Assembly (NCBI RefSeq): GCF_032999765.1
Contig: NZ_CP136051.1
Coordinates: forward strand, 6,218,501 to 6,282,500
Direction of reading: 5' to 3'
Length of the DNA stretch: 64,000 bases
Source: Imperialibacter roseus
Lineage (GTDB): Bacteria > Bacteroidota > Bacteroidia > Cytophagales > Cyclobacteriaceae
Below, one piece after another: positions 35,076 through 44,908 of this stretch; the stretch's first letter is position 1; each line of letters starts with the position of its first letter. The position numbers and the translations under genes were made by a program. The notes beneath the pieces are model-generated. The model was not told where the DNA came from, ran no database searches, and saw only the letters and a list, made by a program, of their open reading frames with translations.

Positions 35076-37772
35076 TTACTCCCTCACCACCCTGAACCCA
35101 ACACTCCTCTTGTCTACAGCCATTGCCCCAGCCTTTTCGTCGGTAAAATCATAGGCACCAAAACCGTAGGTAGTTCCATCGGAAGCATATTCAGCCACGT
35201 TGCCGCCGAGGTCATAAATTTCGGCTTCTTTTACTTTCGAAGCTGGGAAGGAGCCTGCCTCTTTGACAAGTGAGCTCTTTACTTCGGCTAACTTTGCTTT
35301 GAAGTCGGTCAGGTCGTCGATGGTAATGTCGTAGCCAGCCCAGTAGTTGAGCGTATTTTCCTTTGCCGCCGACTTGAGCGCCAATTCATGCAACTTTTTG
35401 GCTTCCGCCGTTGAGGGCAGCCGGTAGGTTTGGCCAGTCTGCGTGCTTAGCCAGGAGACGTAGCCTTTCGCCTGCTCGAGACTCACTACTGCCGGGAAAT
35501 TGTCCCGCCCGGCCGGGTAGCTGAACTCGCTGCTATAGGCTTTGAACTGTGCGTTGGTCACTTCAAATTTGCCAATGGCTATTGAATCTTTTTTTGTCGC
35601 AGCAGTTTCGGGTGTCAGGCTGCCCTTCACCATTTCGCCGTAGGCTCCGTTTGTCGTTTTCGCTTTCTCCTTGCTGATCAGCTGTGCCAGCGGGCTGCCC
35701 TTTTTGAATGCCTCATTGGTTTTGTCTGGCTTGCCCCACATGTACTTGTCGAACCAGGCGATTTCTTCGGTCATTTTGCGCTGCTGATGGGTAATTTTCT
35801 GCAACCCATGCGGCTGCCCGGGGAACCAAAGGAAGCGTACGTCGGCCTGCCCGATTTGCTGGAGGGCCCGGTAGTATTCCCAGCTCTGGTCACGGGGTAC
35901 TGCCCTGTCTTCGCTGCCATGGAAAATAAGCGTGGGCGTTTTCACTTTCTCCATTTCAAATAGCGGCGACTTCAGGATATAGGCTTCGTTGTAGATTTTG
36001 CCATTGCGGTTGTCCCAGGGCGCACCACCAAAGTAGCTCTGGTCAAAGGTGACGCCAAACTGGCAGTTGCCATAATCAGAAGTCCAGTTCACATCGCCGG
36101 CGCCTACCGCAGCCACTTTGAAAAGGTGGGGGTGCTCAACAGTGAGCATAGTGGCGAGAATGGCACCATTCGACCAGCCCATTACTGCCATGGAATCTTC
36201 GTAGATATACCCCTTTTCGTTGAGCAGTTTAATGCCATTGATGATGTCTGGCAGCTCGTATTCGTAGTAGTGCCCCTTGATGGACTCCACAAATTTCTGC
36301 CCGTGATTGGAGGAGCCATGGTAGTTGGGCTTGAGGGTAAACACTCCTTTTTCGGCCATCAGGTGAGGGTAGTACCCCCAGCGATCGGCCCAGCGATCCA
36401 TGTCCACACCCGAGGGTCCACCATGAATGGCCACGATGAGTGGGTATTTCTTCCCGGCTTCGAAGTCGGTTGGGTAATAGAGAATGCCCGTGACTTCCTC
36501 GTCCAGGGCGCCTGTCCATGTAATCACTTCCGATTTTGTCATAGGTTTTTTCTCCAGATGCGTATTAAGTTTGACTAGTTCCTGACCAACTGCCAGCGAA
36601 TTTCCCTTCTTCCCTTTTACAACCTCCGCCACCCGAATTTGGGTGGGAAGGGACGCTGTTGAGTATCCAACGAGCAGCTTAGCACCGTTTTTGGCCGCTG
36701 CCACTACATTCAAGTGGTCAGTGTAATTTCCGGCACTGACGATTTCTTTGCTCCAGATGCTCCCGTTTTTGCTGTAAAAAGCCAGGCCATTGTAAGCGCC
36801 TTTTGCCAGTGAGCCAATCACCAGAGGCCCGGCCACATCGTAGCCAGCACCTAAACCCCAGTCGTGGCCGAGGTTGACTTGCGTAACGCTATTGGTCGAG
36901 AGCGTATAAAAATGCAACAGGTCAATGCCAGCGCCCTGCCACTCTGGGTTCGACGAAAGCACACTGGTGAAATAGAAGCCGCTGTTGCCGGCGGCAAACT
37001 GGAAGCTGCCGGGTGTTTGATAGCCAGAAGCAAGTATTTGCTGGCTTGTTTTGTCAGTGAGGTTCCAAAGGTGGTGTGTGGGCGATGGCTTGCCATCCAC
37101 CCCATAATGAGGCGACATGGTTTGCGAGGTTACCGCCCATTTGCCATCGGGTGAAATGGCGTAGCTGGTGATGGGGAACTGGTTGTCCGTTACCCTTTGT
37201 ACCTTTTTCTTGTCCGTATCGAACGTGAATAACCTGCTTGGTTTCACATGCAGAGAGTCTTCAATTACCTGCACATTGTCTTTTTTCTTTTCTATCTCTG
37301 TTTCATACAGCGTCTTGCCTTCTTCTGCCCTAAAAATCAGGGTTTTTGCGTCCAGCCTTTTTAGCTGAGAAATAGACACGTCAAAAGAGTCGACAACGTA
37401 GGCCTCTCCCCCAAGTAGCGACATCGCCCACAGGTTTTTGCCCTTGGCTTTAGAAGAAAGGAAGTAGATGGTTTCTCCATCGGCAGAAAATACAGGATTG
37501 CTTTCTGACTCGTCGCCTCTGGTAAGCTGCACTGTTTTGAAGTTGCCGTCTTTGTCTTTACTATTGAGCCGGGTAAGATAAATGTCGGACACGAAGCTGT
37601 CTTTGTCGGGAGCGGGTCTGCGTTTCACCCAAGCCACCAGGTTGTTGTCGTCAGAAAAAATTGCGTCGGAAAGAGACTCCTGATTGACCACATCATCTAC
37701 TGTCCACTTTTGGGCGTAAGAAAAATGTGCGGCAGACAATACGACAATTGCCAGGGCAAGTAGCTTTTTCAT
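35076..37772 (-). CDS. S9-family peptidase (acylaminoacyl/dipeptidyl type) fused to an FGE-like domain
   Basis: 898 residues with a signal peptide (LLALAIVVLSAAHFSYAQ). About residues 25-400 form a propeller (LSDAIFSDDNNLVAWVKR, AISPDGKWAVTSQT). The alpha/beta-hydrolase part has HGGPSGVDMDRW, the nucleophile MGWSNGA (Ser534), the Asp in HGSEDRAVP and the His in PGQPHGLQ. Behind it, about 710-898, is a degraded formylglycine-generating-enzyme fold: SIAIGKFEVTNAQFKAYSSE, YRLPSTAEAKKLHELAL, IYDLGGNVAEYASDG, RSVGFRVVRE. S9 peptidases normally end near 650-700 residues, so the tail is an extra domain. It cleaves short peptides in the periplasm; the role of the tail is unknown. Confidence 0.9.
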   Translation of the reverse strand: MKKLLALAIVVLSAAHFSYAQKWTVDDVVNQESLSDAIFSDDNNLVAWVKRRPAPDKDSFVSDIYLTRLNSKDKDGNFKTVQLTRGDESESNPVFSADGETIYFLSSKAKGKNLWAMSLLGGEAYVVDSFDVSISQLKRLDAKTLIFRAEEGKTLYETEIEKKKDNVQVIEDSLHVKPSRLFTFDTDKKKVQRVTDNQFPITSYAISPDGKWAVTSQTMSPHYGVDGKPSPTHHLWNLTDKTSQQILASGYQTPGSFQFAAGNSGFYFTSVLSSNPEWQGAGIDLLHFYTLSTNSVTQVNLGHDWGLGAGYDVAGPLVIGSLAKGAYNGLAFYSKNGSIWSKEIVSAGNYTDHLNVVAAAKNGAKLLVGYSTASLPTQIRVAEVVKGKKGNSLAVGQELVKLNTHLEKKPMTKSEVITWTGALDEEVTGILYYPTDFEAGKKYPLIVAIHGGPSGVDMDRWADRWGYYPHLMAEKGVFTLKPNYHGSSNHGQKFVESIKGHYYEYELPDIINGIKLLNEKGYIYEDSMAVMGWSNGAILATMLTVEHPHLFKVAAVGAGDVNWTSDYGNCQFGVTFDQSYFGGAPWDNRNGKIYNEAYILKSPLFEMEKVKTPTLIFHGSEDRAVPRDQSWEYYRALQQIGQADVRFLWFPGQPHGLQKITHQQRKMTEEIAWFDKYMWGKPDKTNEAFKKGSPLAQLISKEKAKTTNGAYGEMVKGSLTPETAATKKDSIAIGKFEVTNAQFKAYSSEFSYPAGRDNFPAVVSLEQAKGYVSWLSTQTGQTYRLPSTAEAKKLHELALKSAAKENTLNYWAGYDITIDDLTDFKAKLAEVKSSLVKEAGSFPASKVKEAEIYDLGGNVAEYASDGTTYGFGAYDFTDEKAGAMAVDKRSVGFRVVRE

Positions 37773-37838
37773 TTTCAGGTTGGGTTAATTAAAAGCGGAA
37801 ATTAACGAAAGCCGTTGATACTTTATAGTATAATTTCA

Positions 37839-39035
37839 TCAGGGAGTGTCAGGCCAGAAGCTTGGTCTTTCAAGTACTCCATGCACTCTGCAATCTGCAC
37901 ATTCCGGAGGAGCCCAAAGGGCCCCTTCTCCATCAACTATTAAATAGCCCCACAGAATGAACAGGTTGAATTCGTCTTTGAACACGTCTCCTTCCTCCCG
38001 GGGCGAGAAGGTTTTAAGTTGACTGATGCACGGTTCACCAGGATAGGTCAGGCCGTGCAGGTCTTTTTTTCGATCAATAAAAATTCGTTTTTGTGCAACA
38101 CTACTGGCATCAAAATAGCCAAGCACCGGCTCTTCGGGGTCGTCAACGTTATGCACGTTGCCAGTCAGCTGATAGGGTTGAGGGTCGAAGAGTGTTCCCA
38201 AGCTTTCGGACGTTTTTTTTACCTCGCTCCAATACCTGAAGCTCTTTTCACTTATTGTTTGTTGCCGGACAAGAATGCTATAACGTGATTTAAGCCGAAA
38301 CGAAACAGTGCTCACATAATTCACTTCGAATTCACTTACCCTGTCTGCTTTTAGGTTCGCCGTGCTGGTGATCAGCACTTGTCGGGAGGAGTCGGTTTTA
38401 AAACAAAGATTAATTTCTGGATTGCGGCGAACGAAGGCTGCTGGAGTTACCGAAAAATCCCATTCATAGAAGGAAGGATAGTGCGGTCGTATTTCGTACG
38501 TTTCTATCCATGAATATTTGTAATACACGGACGTTCCAAGTGGATCATGTGCATCTACCATAATTCTTACCCCGTCCAGGCTGTCTCCGGCGTCAGTTAA
38601 GCGTATCTCTCGTTCAAAATAAATACTGTCGATAGGAGGCGACGGCTTCAAAGTGACAATCTCGGACTTATACCTTTGATTGGATGATGTGATAACGCTT
38701 AAAAAGTAGGTTTTTCCGGCGCATCCAACAAAATTCAATGGGTTACTGAGGTACTTGCCAGGTGTAAACTCTGTAAGTGTAAAGGAGGCTCCTTCTCCGT
38801 CAATTACCCGGACGATAGCATTTCTTTCCGGCGTTGCTCCTTTGGCATCTAACGGGGCAGTTCGGCTGAGGGTGATCACGTAGGGCTCATTGGCGTCGGA
38901 AATGTTGCCTTCCACCACCAGCACACTTTGGAAGTCGGCGACTTCAGCCTCAAATGGTTCCACGCAGCCTAATAGAAGTAGGCCGAGTCCAAAGGATCTG
39001 ACAATGCGAGCGCTTAGGCCCTTCATATTCTTCAT
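37839..39035 (-). CDS. DUF4249 lipoprotein, copy 6 of 6 (last gene of the operon)
   Basis: 398 residues from the ATG complementary to 39033-39035, which shares an ATGA overlap with the stop of the gene before it; a longer start at 39077 is unlikely. Lipobox GLGLLLLGC followed by VEPFEAE. Landmarks of the family: LVVEGNISDANEPYVITLSR, PPIDSIYFEREIR, FRYWSEVKKTSESLGTLFDP, DPEEPVLGYFDAS, and the end CADCRVHGVLERPSFWP. DUF4249 proteins are usually coded beside TonB receptors and are thought to be outer-membrane partners of them; function not established. Confidence 0.9.
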   Translation of the reverse strand: MKNMKGLSARIVRSFGLGLLLLGCVEPFEAEVADFQSVLVVEGNISDANEPYVITLSRTAPLDAKGATPERNAIVRVIDGEGASFTLTEFTPGKYLSNPLNFVGCAGKTYFLSVITSSNQRYKSEIVTLKPSPPIDSIYFEREIRLTDAGDSLDGVRIMVDAHDPLGTSVYYKYSWIETYEIRPHYPSFYEWDFSVTPAAFVRRNPEINLCFKTDSSRQVLITSTANLKADRVSEFEVNYVSTVSFRLKSRYSILVRQQTISEKSFRYWSEVKKTSESLGTLFDPQPYQLTGNVHNVDDPEEPVLGYFDASSVAQKRIFIDRKKDLHGLTYPGEPCISQLKTFSPREEGDVFKDEFNLFILWGYLIVDGEGALWAPPECADCRVHGVLERPSFWPDTP

Positions 39036-40213
39036 GGCAGGTAATCCGGTTTTTCGAGCGATCCATGATAGGTGCAATCGGCGCAGTCTCTGGGAACCAT
39101 GTGTACAAATGATGCCAAAAAACCACCTACTCCATATATCAGGTATCCCTGGTCGAGATAGTCCTGAACACTCCAGTAGTTGACCGAGTCGATTTTTTCA
39201 TAGTAGCAGGTGTTGGTGGGGAAGTCCAATTCTTTCAGCTGTTCACGGCGTATAAATATTCTTTCTTCATCGACTGAAAGCGCCTCGAAGTAGCCGAGAA
39301 CAACTTCTTCGGGATCATTAAGGTTGCCCACGTTGCCTGGCAGTGCATATGGCTGCTTGTCAAATAATGTTCCCTGGCTTTCGCTGAGGCCTTTTAACTC
39401 TCGCCAGTATTTATAGGCGTTTTCGGTTATGGCGTACTGCTTCACCAGAATGCTGTAAAGTGAAGCAAGCTCTCCCCCAAGCGTATTAATGTATTTTATT
39501 TCAAACCTGCTTAGCACATCCTTTTCAAGCGTGTTGGTAGAAGCAATCAACACTTGCTTTGACGAATTGGTATTGTAACAGAAAACATTGGGTGATGGAT
39601 TGAAAACAGGGTGGCCAGGGTCTGTTATACGGTCACCTGGCACCCACCCATAAGAATTTGGGTAGGTTGCTTTGTATTCCCAGTCTTCTTTCCACTCCCA
39701 TTTGTAATACCTCGTTGAATTAGTGGGGTCATGGGTGTCTACCAGGATTTTTATTCCATCAACTAACTGATCTTCAACATCAGTGAACCTTACCTCTCTT
39801 TCAAAATACACACTGTCGATGGCAGGCGTTTTGATCATTCTTTCGGTGCTGGACTGATAGTGCACGCCGTCTGCCGTAACGATATCTAACGTGTATTTTG
39901 ACCCAACCTGGCCAACAAAATCACCTGCTTTGCTAACATAGGCCCCGTCTGCACTTTCAGTCAGCGGATGTTCAATGGCTTCCCCCTCAAGTATTTTGAC
40001 GGTTGCTCCTGTTTCTGGCAAACTTTTTTTAAGGTCAATTGCCCGTGAGCGACTTAGCCTGATGACGTAGTCTTCGGGTCGATCAGTAACGTATCCCTCC
40101 ACCACCAATTCGCCATCACTTTCGGGTATTTCGGGCACAAATTTTTCAATGCAGCTGCTAAGTAGTAGCAGTAGTAAGTAATTGATACGAATGAGGGATT
40201 TTTTGTCGCCCAT
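39032..40213 (-). CDS. DUF4249 lipoprotein, copy 5 of 6
   Basis: 393 residues, lipobox YLLLLLLSSC followed by IEKFVPE. Shares LVVEGYVTDRPEDYVIRLSR, TPAIDSVYFEREVRF, YKYWRELKGLSESQGTLFD, DPEEVVLGYFEAL and the end CADCTYHGSLEKPDYLP with its neighbours. This copy starts 19 bases behind the previous stop and its own stop overlaps the next start (ATGA). Confidence 0.9.
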   Translation of the reverse strand: MGDKKSLIRINYLLLLLLSSCIEKFVPEIPESDGELVVEGYVTDRPEDYVIRLSRSRAIDLKKSLPETGATVKILEGEAIEHPLTESADGAYVSKAGDFVGQVGSKYTLDIVTADGVHYQSSTERMIKTPAIDSVYFEREVRFTDVEDQLVDGIKILVDTHDPTNSTRYYKWEWKEDWEYKATYPNSYGWVPGDRITDPGHPVFNPSPNVFCYNTNSSKQVLIASTNTLEKDVLSRFEIKYINTLGGELASLYSILVKQYAITENAYKYWRELKGLSESQGTLFDKQPYALPGNVGNLNDPEEVVLGYFEALSVDEERIFIRREQLKELDFPTNTCYYEKIDSVNYWSVQDYLDQGYLIYGVGGFLASFVHMVPRDCADCTYHGSLEKPDYLP

Positions 40214-40232
40214 ACCTCAAGTGATTCATCTG

Positions 40233-41426
40233 TTACCAAAAATCCGGTTTCTCCAACGATCCGTAAACTCTGCAATCGGCGCATCGCCTTGGTGCCATAA
40301 GAACATATTCAACCGGGTATGGCCCTAATACGGAAATAAGGTAATTCCGTGTCAAATTGAGAGGGATGTCCTGAAGGGCCACCGTATCAAGTGAGTTTGG
40401 ACAGCCGGTGGACGGAAACGATAAATCTCTTAACTCAATTCCGTCAACAAACAGCCTCATTTGCGAAGACTGGGCCGCATCAAAATAACCAACTATGACC
40501 TCGTCAGGGTCATCCAGATTTCTAACGTTTCCACGGAGCTCATAGGGAAGTGGATCAAATAGCGTTCCGAGGTTCTCGGAATTTTTTTGGAGTTCGGACC
40601 AGTAGTGGAATGCATCCTCATCCAGTGCAAATTGCTCAACGAGTATGCTGTATCTTTTTCGCAGCTTATAGTCGGCCGTGCTCACATAGTTAATCTCGAA
40701 CTCACTTACCTTGTCTTCTGATAGCTGGTCGGTGCTCACCGTAAGAATGGAATTTCCGCGGCGGGAATTGTAGCAATTTGCGGCAAAAACCGCAATTGGT
40801 TTTATTGGGAACCTGGGGTCGGGCGCCATGGAGTCATAATCCCACGGTGCAGCGTACGCCAGCGAAATCTCGTATGTTTCCTTCCATTCGTAGCGGTAAT
40901 AGTTGGTACTCGCCGTGGGGTCATGGGCGTCAACCAATATTTTGATGCCGTCCATTTCGAGGCCGTCATCGTTGATGCGTCGCTCTGTTTTGAAATACAC
41001 GCTGTCGATAGGAGGTGTAACTTTTACCGTGACAGGATCAGACTGATAGTGATTTCCACTAGTTGTTACAATGTCAAGTGTGTAACTCTGCCCGGTCAAA
41101 GCCACAAACTCGTTGGGGTTACTCACATATCGGCCAGAGTCGCTTTCGACTAGTGGATAGGTTTCGCCCTCGCTGCCTATGATTGAAACACTGGCACCAA
41201 GCTCAGGAAGAAAGTCTTCGTTATTTAGGGCTCTCGACCGTGACAAAGTAATCCTGTAAGGCTCAGCTTTATCGGAGAGGTAACCATCTACTACCAATAC
41301 GCTTTGGTAGGCAATTACTTTTGGGTCGAACTGTTCAACGCAGCTACCTAAAAGCACAAGCAATAGCGCATTTCTTCCGGTAATAAATAGCTTTCTTTGA
41401 AAGGATATTGTATCAGTGATTTTCAA
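40233..41426 (-). CDS. DUF4249 lipoprotein, copy 4 of 6
   Basis: 397 residues, lipobox ALLLVLLGSC followed by VEQFDPK. Shares LVVDGYLSDKAEPYRITLSR, TPPIDSVYFKTERRI, FHYWSELQKNSENLGTLFDP, DPDEVIVGYFDAA and the end CADCRVYGSLEKPDFW. It has 18 bases to the gene before it and 19 to the one behind. Confidence 0.9.
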   Translation of the reverse strand: MKITDTISFQRKLFITGRNALLLVLLGSCVEQFDPKVIAYQSVLVVDGYLSDKAEPYRITLSRSRALNNEDFLPELGASVSIIGSEGETYPLVESDSGRYVSNPNEFVALTGQSYTLDIVTTSGNHYQSDPVTVKVTPPIDSVYFKTERRINDDGLEMDGIKILVDAHDPTASTNYYRYEWKETYEISLAYAAPWDYDSMAPDPRFPIKPIAVFAANCYNSRRGNSILTVSTDQLSEDKVSEFEINYVSTADYKLRKRYSILVEQFALDEDAFHYWSELQKNSENLGTLFDPLPYELRGNVRNLDDPDEVIVGYFDAAQSSQMRLFVDGIELRDLSFPSTGCPNSLDTVALQDIPLNLTRNYLISVLGPYPVEYVLMAPRRCADCRVYGSLEKPDFW

Positions 41427-41444
41427 TTTTTTTGTTTTAAGGTA

Positions 41445-42518
41445 TTAGTTAGGCCAAAAGTCAGGTTTCTTCAATGAGCCGCCATGGTAGGTGCAGTCTG
41501 TACAGCGCCTGGGTAAAAACCGTGGGTCAGGTGGCGGCCCATCCCACACACTATAGCACGAGGGCCCGGGAAAGTTGAGATCTTTGACATCTCTTCTTGA
41601 GATAAAGATTCGCTTATCCTGTATCGATAGCACCTCGAAATACCCTAAAACCACCTCCTCGGCGTCCGACGTATTGTAAATATTTCCTCGGATAGGGTAA
41701 TGCTGAATGTCAAACAAAGAGCCAGCCATTTCGTTGGATTGCTTGATCTCCGACCAGTAGCTATAGGCTTTTTGGTCGATGGCCGATTGTTGGACCAGCA
41801 GACTGTAATAGGAGCCAAGGCGAAACCCCTCGGTGCTCACATAATTGAGTTCATGCCTGCTTACTACATTTTTCGATAACCCACGGGTGGTGGCAATTTG
41901 AATAATTTTGGACGTGTCGGAGTCGTAGCATTTCCACAGGTTGAAATCGATGGGATATTCTATCTTTATTTCCCAGCTTTCAATGGATGTCCATTTATAG
42001 AACTTGGTCGAGTTGTTTTCGTCATGCGTGTCGACAAATAAGGCTATTCCCGACAACACTTCTTCAGCGTCAGTATATCTCTCCTCCAGCTCATAGTAGA
42101 CGCTATCTATGGCCGGCGTGCTTCGCAGGAGTTCCTCGGAGGACTCAAAATGAATGCCATTTACGTCAATTTCCAGCTTGTAAGTAGTGCCTGGCTGCCC
42201 TCGCCATTCTGCCGAGTCGCTAAGATATTTGCCCGGAGCCACTTCTTTAAATGGATAACATACGCCCTCAAGGGTAGTCACACAAACTGAGGCGCCAGTC
42301 TGAGGTAAAGAGTTTGCGGTGCCGAAAGGCCTGCTCCTAGAAAGGAGCACCTGATAGGGGCCTGGTTGGTCGGATATGGCGGCGTCTACTACCAGCGAGT
42401 TTTCATAGTCAGTCGACTTCCCGTCAAATGATTCAATGCACCCTTCAAAAATGAAAACGATGGGCAAAACCAGTGCTAGTTTTCTGGAGATATACGCTGA
42501 AACAATCGCTTCACTCAT
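41445..42518 (-). CDS. DUF4249 lipoprotein, copy 3 of 6 (shortest)
   Basis: 357 residues from the ATG complementary to 42516-42518 in an ATGA overlap with the previous stop; a start three codons earlier is possible. Lipobox VFIFEGC followed by IESFDGK. It lacks about 20-30 residues in the middle, after KWTSIESWEIKIEYPIDF, where the other copies carry a longer tyrosine- and proline-rich loop, and it is shortened before the end CTDCTYHGGSLKKPDFWP. Confidence 0.9.
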   Translation of the reverse strand: MSEAIVSAYISRKLALVLPIVFIFEGCIESFDGKSTDYENSLVVDAAISDQPGPYQVLLSRSRPFGTANSLPQTGASVCVTTLEGVCYPFKEVAPGKYLSDSAEWRGQPGTTYKLEIDVNGIHFESSEELLRSTPAIDSVYYELEERYTDAEEVLSGIALFVDTHDENNSTKFYKWTSIESWEIKIEYPIDFNLWKCYDSDTSKIIQIATTRGLSKNVVSRHELNYVSTEGFRLGSYYSLLVQQSAIDQKAYSYWSEIKQSNEMAGSLFDIQHYPIRGNIYNTSDAEEVVLGYFEVLSIQDKRIFISRRDVKDLNFPGPSCYSVWDGPPPDPRFLPRRCTDCTYHGGSLKKPDFWPN

Positions 42519-43738
42519 AATGGCCAAAAGTCAGGTTTCTCCAATACGCCATGAAATCTACAGTCGCAACAATCTTTCGGTGCCATATACAGGGAGATAG
42601 CCCCGTAGTCGCCGAGGTAAGCAATAACGTAGCCGGCTTCCAAATGGTCGTACACATACCTGTATTCAACCTCAAGCAGATCCTGTCCACAAGGGTTGGT
42701 TGGGTATTTGATGTCCTTGAGCTGCTCACGGGTAATGTAGAGGCGCTTCTCTTCTACCGTGCCAGCACCAAAATAGCCCAGAACGGTTTCGTCGGGGTCT
42801 TCGGTGTTAAAAACGTTTCCCCGCAATTCATAGGGCTGAGGATCAAACAAAGTACCCAGGGTTTCAGAGGTCTTTTCGAGCTCCGACCAATACAAGAAAG
42901 CTGCTTCATCAAGAGCATATTGCCGCACTAAAATGCTATAAAGAGACCTTAGCTTATAGCCATCTCTGGTTGTGACATAGTTGAGCTCCAACTTGCTTAC
43001 CTCGTCGCTTGACAGCTGATTGGTAGTGGCAATATGGATGTTTCTGCCTACTTCATGGTTGTAACAAAGGCCGATCTGATTTCCATTTTCTTTTGGAAAC
43101 CCAAATTTGCCGTCCTCGTAGGTGATCCAGTCGTATGTGTTGGGGTAGGGTACTCGTATCTCCCAATCTTCCTCCCATTCCCATCGGTAATATTTCGTGG
43201 AATTTGTGTCGTCATGTGTGTCAATAAATATGGCTGCTCCCGTAATTGTATCTCCGTCAATATCCGACAGCCTGACAGAGGGTTCAAAATAAACGCTGTC
43301 TATCGGTGGCGATTTTTTTAGTGTAACCGGCCCGGACTGGTAGTGATTGCCATTGTCAGTTAAAATGTCAAGCGAATAAACTTGTCCGACAACACCCTTA
43401 AAGCGTGCCGCTATGCACTGGTAAATGCCAGGTGAGGTTTCTTCAAACTCGAAACTTGTCCCCTGTTTATCTATTACCGATACAATGGCGTTTGATTCCG
43501 GGGTAGGAATGGCAACGTCGATAGGGGAGCTGCGTGTCAGTTTTATAGTTGACCGAGCTTCTGCGTCTGATACAAACCCGTCAACTACAAGAACACCTTT
43601 GTAAGCTTTTGATTCAGGAGTAAAAGGCTCGGTGCAACCAATGAAGTCGAACCCTATCAAAAGAGTGCACGTCACTCTAAAGAAGTTTTTACCTTTAACA
43701 ATGAAGTCTTTGGATGATATGTTAAATAATTCGGGCAA
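42515..43738 (-). CDS. DUF4249 lipoprotein, copy 2 of 6
   Basis: 407 residues, lipobox LLIGFDFIGC followed by TEPFTPE. Shares LVVDGFVSDAEARSTIKLTR, SPPIDSVYFEPSVRL, FLYWSELEKTSETLGTLFDP, DPDETVLGYFGAG and the end CCDCRFHGVLEKPDFWP; here the end motif has an extra Cys (DCCDC). Three bases separate it from the gene before. Confidence 0.9.
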   Translation of the reverse strand: MPELFNISSKDFIVKGKNFFRVTCTLLIGFDFIGCTEPFTPESKAYKGVLVVDGFVSDAEARSTIKLTRSSPIDVAIPTPESNAIVSVIDKQGTSFEFEETSPGIYQCIAARFKGVVGQVYSLDILTDNGNHYQSGPVTLKKSPPIDSVYFEPSVRLSDIDGDTITGAAIFIDTHDDTNSTKYYRWEWEEDWEIRVPYPNTYDWITYEDGKFGFPKENGNQIGLCYNHEVGRNIHIATTNQLSSDEVSKLELNYVTTRDGYKLRSLYSILVRQYALDEAAFLYWSELEKTSETLGTLFDPQPYELRGNVFNTEDPDETVLGYFGAGTVEEKRLYITREQLKDIKYPTNPCGQDLLEVEYRYVYDHLEAGYVIAYLGDYGAISLYMAPKDCCDCRFHGVLEKPDFWPL

Positions 43739-43741
43739 TTG

Positions 43742-44908
43742 TCAATCAGGTCTGAATTTTGGGCGTTCCAGCGACCCGTAGAGTCGGCAGTCACTACAAT
43801 CGACGGGAGCCATAATCACGTAAGTGCTGCCAAACAGACCTGTGGTGTCGATAAGGTAGCCAGCCTGCAGATAGTCTTGTACAAGCCTGTAGGGCACGGT
43901 ATCTCTCTCCTGGTCGCACTGTTCCAGCGGGTACACAAGGGAGTCGAGTTGGTCACGGATGACTACCAGCGAATTAACTGACACCGTGCTGGCATCAAAA
44001 TAGCCCAGTACCGGCTCGTTGCCATCACTTGTATTAAAAACATTCCCAGTAAGTTCATAAGGCTGTGGGTCAAATAAGGTGCCTACCCCTTCGCTGCTTG
44101 CCCTTAAGGCCTCCCAGTATTTGTAACCCGCTTCGTCAAGAGCATATTGTTTTACTATAATACCGTAGAGGCTCTTTAATTTGAATCCTTTGGTGCTGGT
44201 AAAATTGATCTCATACTTTTTTACACGGTCTTCTGAGAGGGTTTTGGTGCTGGCCACCATTATTCTGCTGGAGGTGTCGGAGTTGTAGCAAATATTCACC
44301 GGCAGAATTTTGGGTATGGGATAGCCCATTCCGACTGTGTCTTTGTCGACTTGAAAGTCGAATTTTGAGTTGACTGGCATTTGAATTTCCCAATTTTCTG
44401 TCCATTCCCAGCGGTAGTAGTTGGTGTTGTTATTCTCGTCGAACGCATCGAGGTAAATGGCAATGCCTGACAGCGCTCTCCCGTCGTCAGTCAGTCTGGT
44501 TTCACTGCTGTAATAGACTTTTTCAATTGGAGGAGTTTGCTTAAGCGTAACCGGGCTGGATTGATAGTGGCTGCCTCCGGCAGTTACAATATCGAGCACA
44601 TATTTTTCTCCCACCTTTGCTGTCAAATCTGCCGCCGGGTTGTAATATGTACCGGGTAGTGTTTCCTTAAAAAGGTAGTCATTTGAGTGGCCATCTGTCA
44701 CTTTCACTATGGCATTTTGCTCTGGTATCATGTCTTTCATGCCTATGGCCCGGGTTCTGGAGAGTTTGATTGTGTTGCCCTCCGCACCAGTTGTAAGCTG
44801 CCCTTCCACCACCAGTAGGTTGGTCAACTTCGTTCCTTGCGGCTCGAATCTTTCGAGGCAGCCAACACTCACGAAAAATATCAGTATGGCCAGGGTGATT
44901 ATCCTCAT
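43742..44908 (-). CDS. DUF4249 lipoprotein, copy 1 of 6
   Basis: 388 residues, lipobox ILIFFVSVGC followed by LERFEPQ. Start overlaps the stop of the MG2-like gene as ATGA. Shares LVVEGQLTTGAEGNTIKLSR, TPPIEKVYYSSETRL, YKYWEALRASSEGVGTLFDP, NEPVLGYFDAS and the end CSDCRLYGSLERPKFRP. The most diverged copy in its first third (no clear SDA-type turn). Confidence 0.9.
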   Translation of the reverse strand: MRIITLAILIFFVSVGCLERFEPQGTKLTNLLVVEGQLTTGAEGNTIKLSRTRAIGMKDMIPEQNAIVKVTDGHSNDYLFKETLPGTYYNPAADLTAKVGEKYVLDIVTAGGSHYQSSPVTLKQTPPIEKVYYSSETRLTDDGRALSGIAIYLDAFDENNNTNYYRWEWTENWEIQMPVNSKFDFQVDKDTVGMGYPIPKILPVNICYNSDTSSRIMVASTKTLSEDRVKKYEINFTSTKGFKLKSLYGIIVKQYALDEAGYKYWEALRASSEGVGTLFDPQPYELTGNVFNTSDGNEPVLGYFDASTVSVNSLVVIRDQLDSLVYPLEQCDQERDTVPYRLVQDYLQAGYLIDTTGLFGSTYVIMAPVDCSDCRLYGSLERPKFRPD

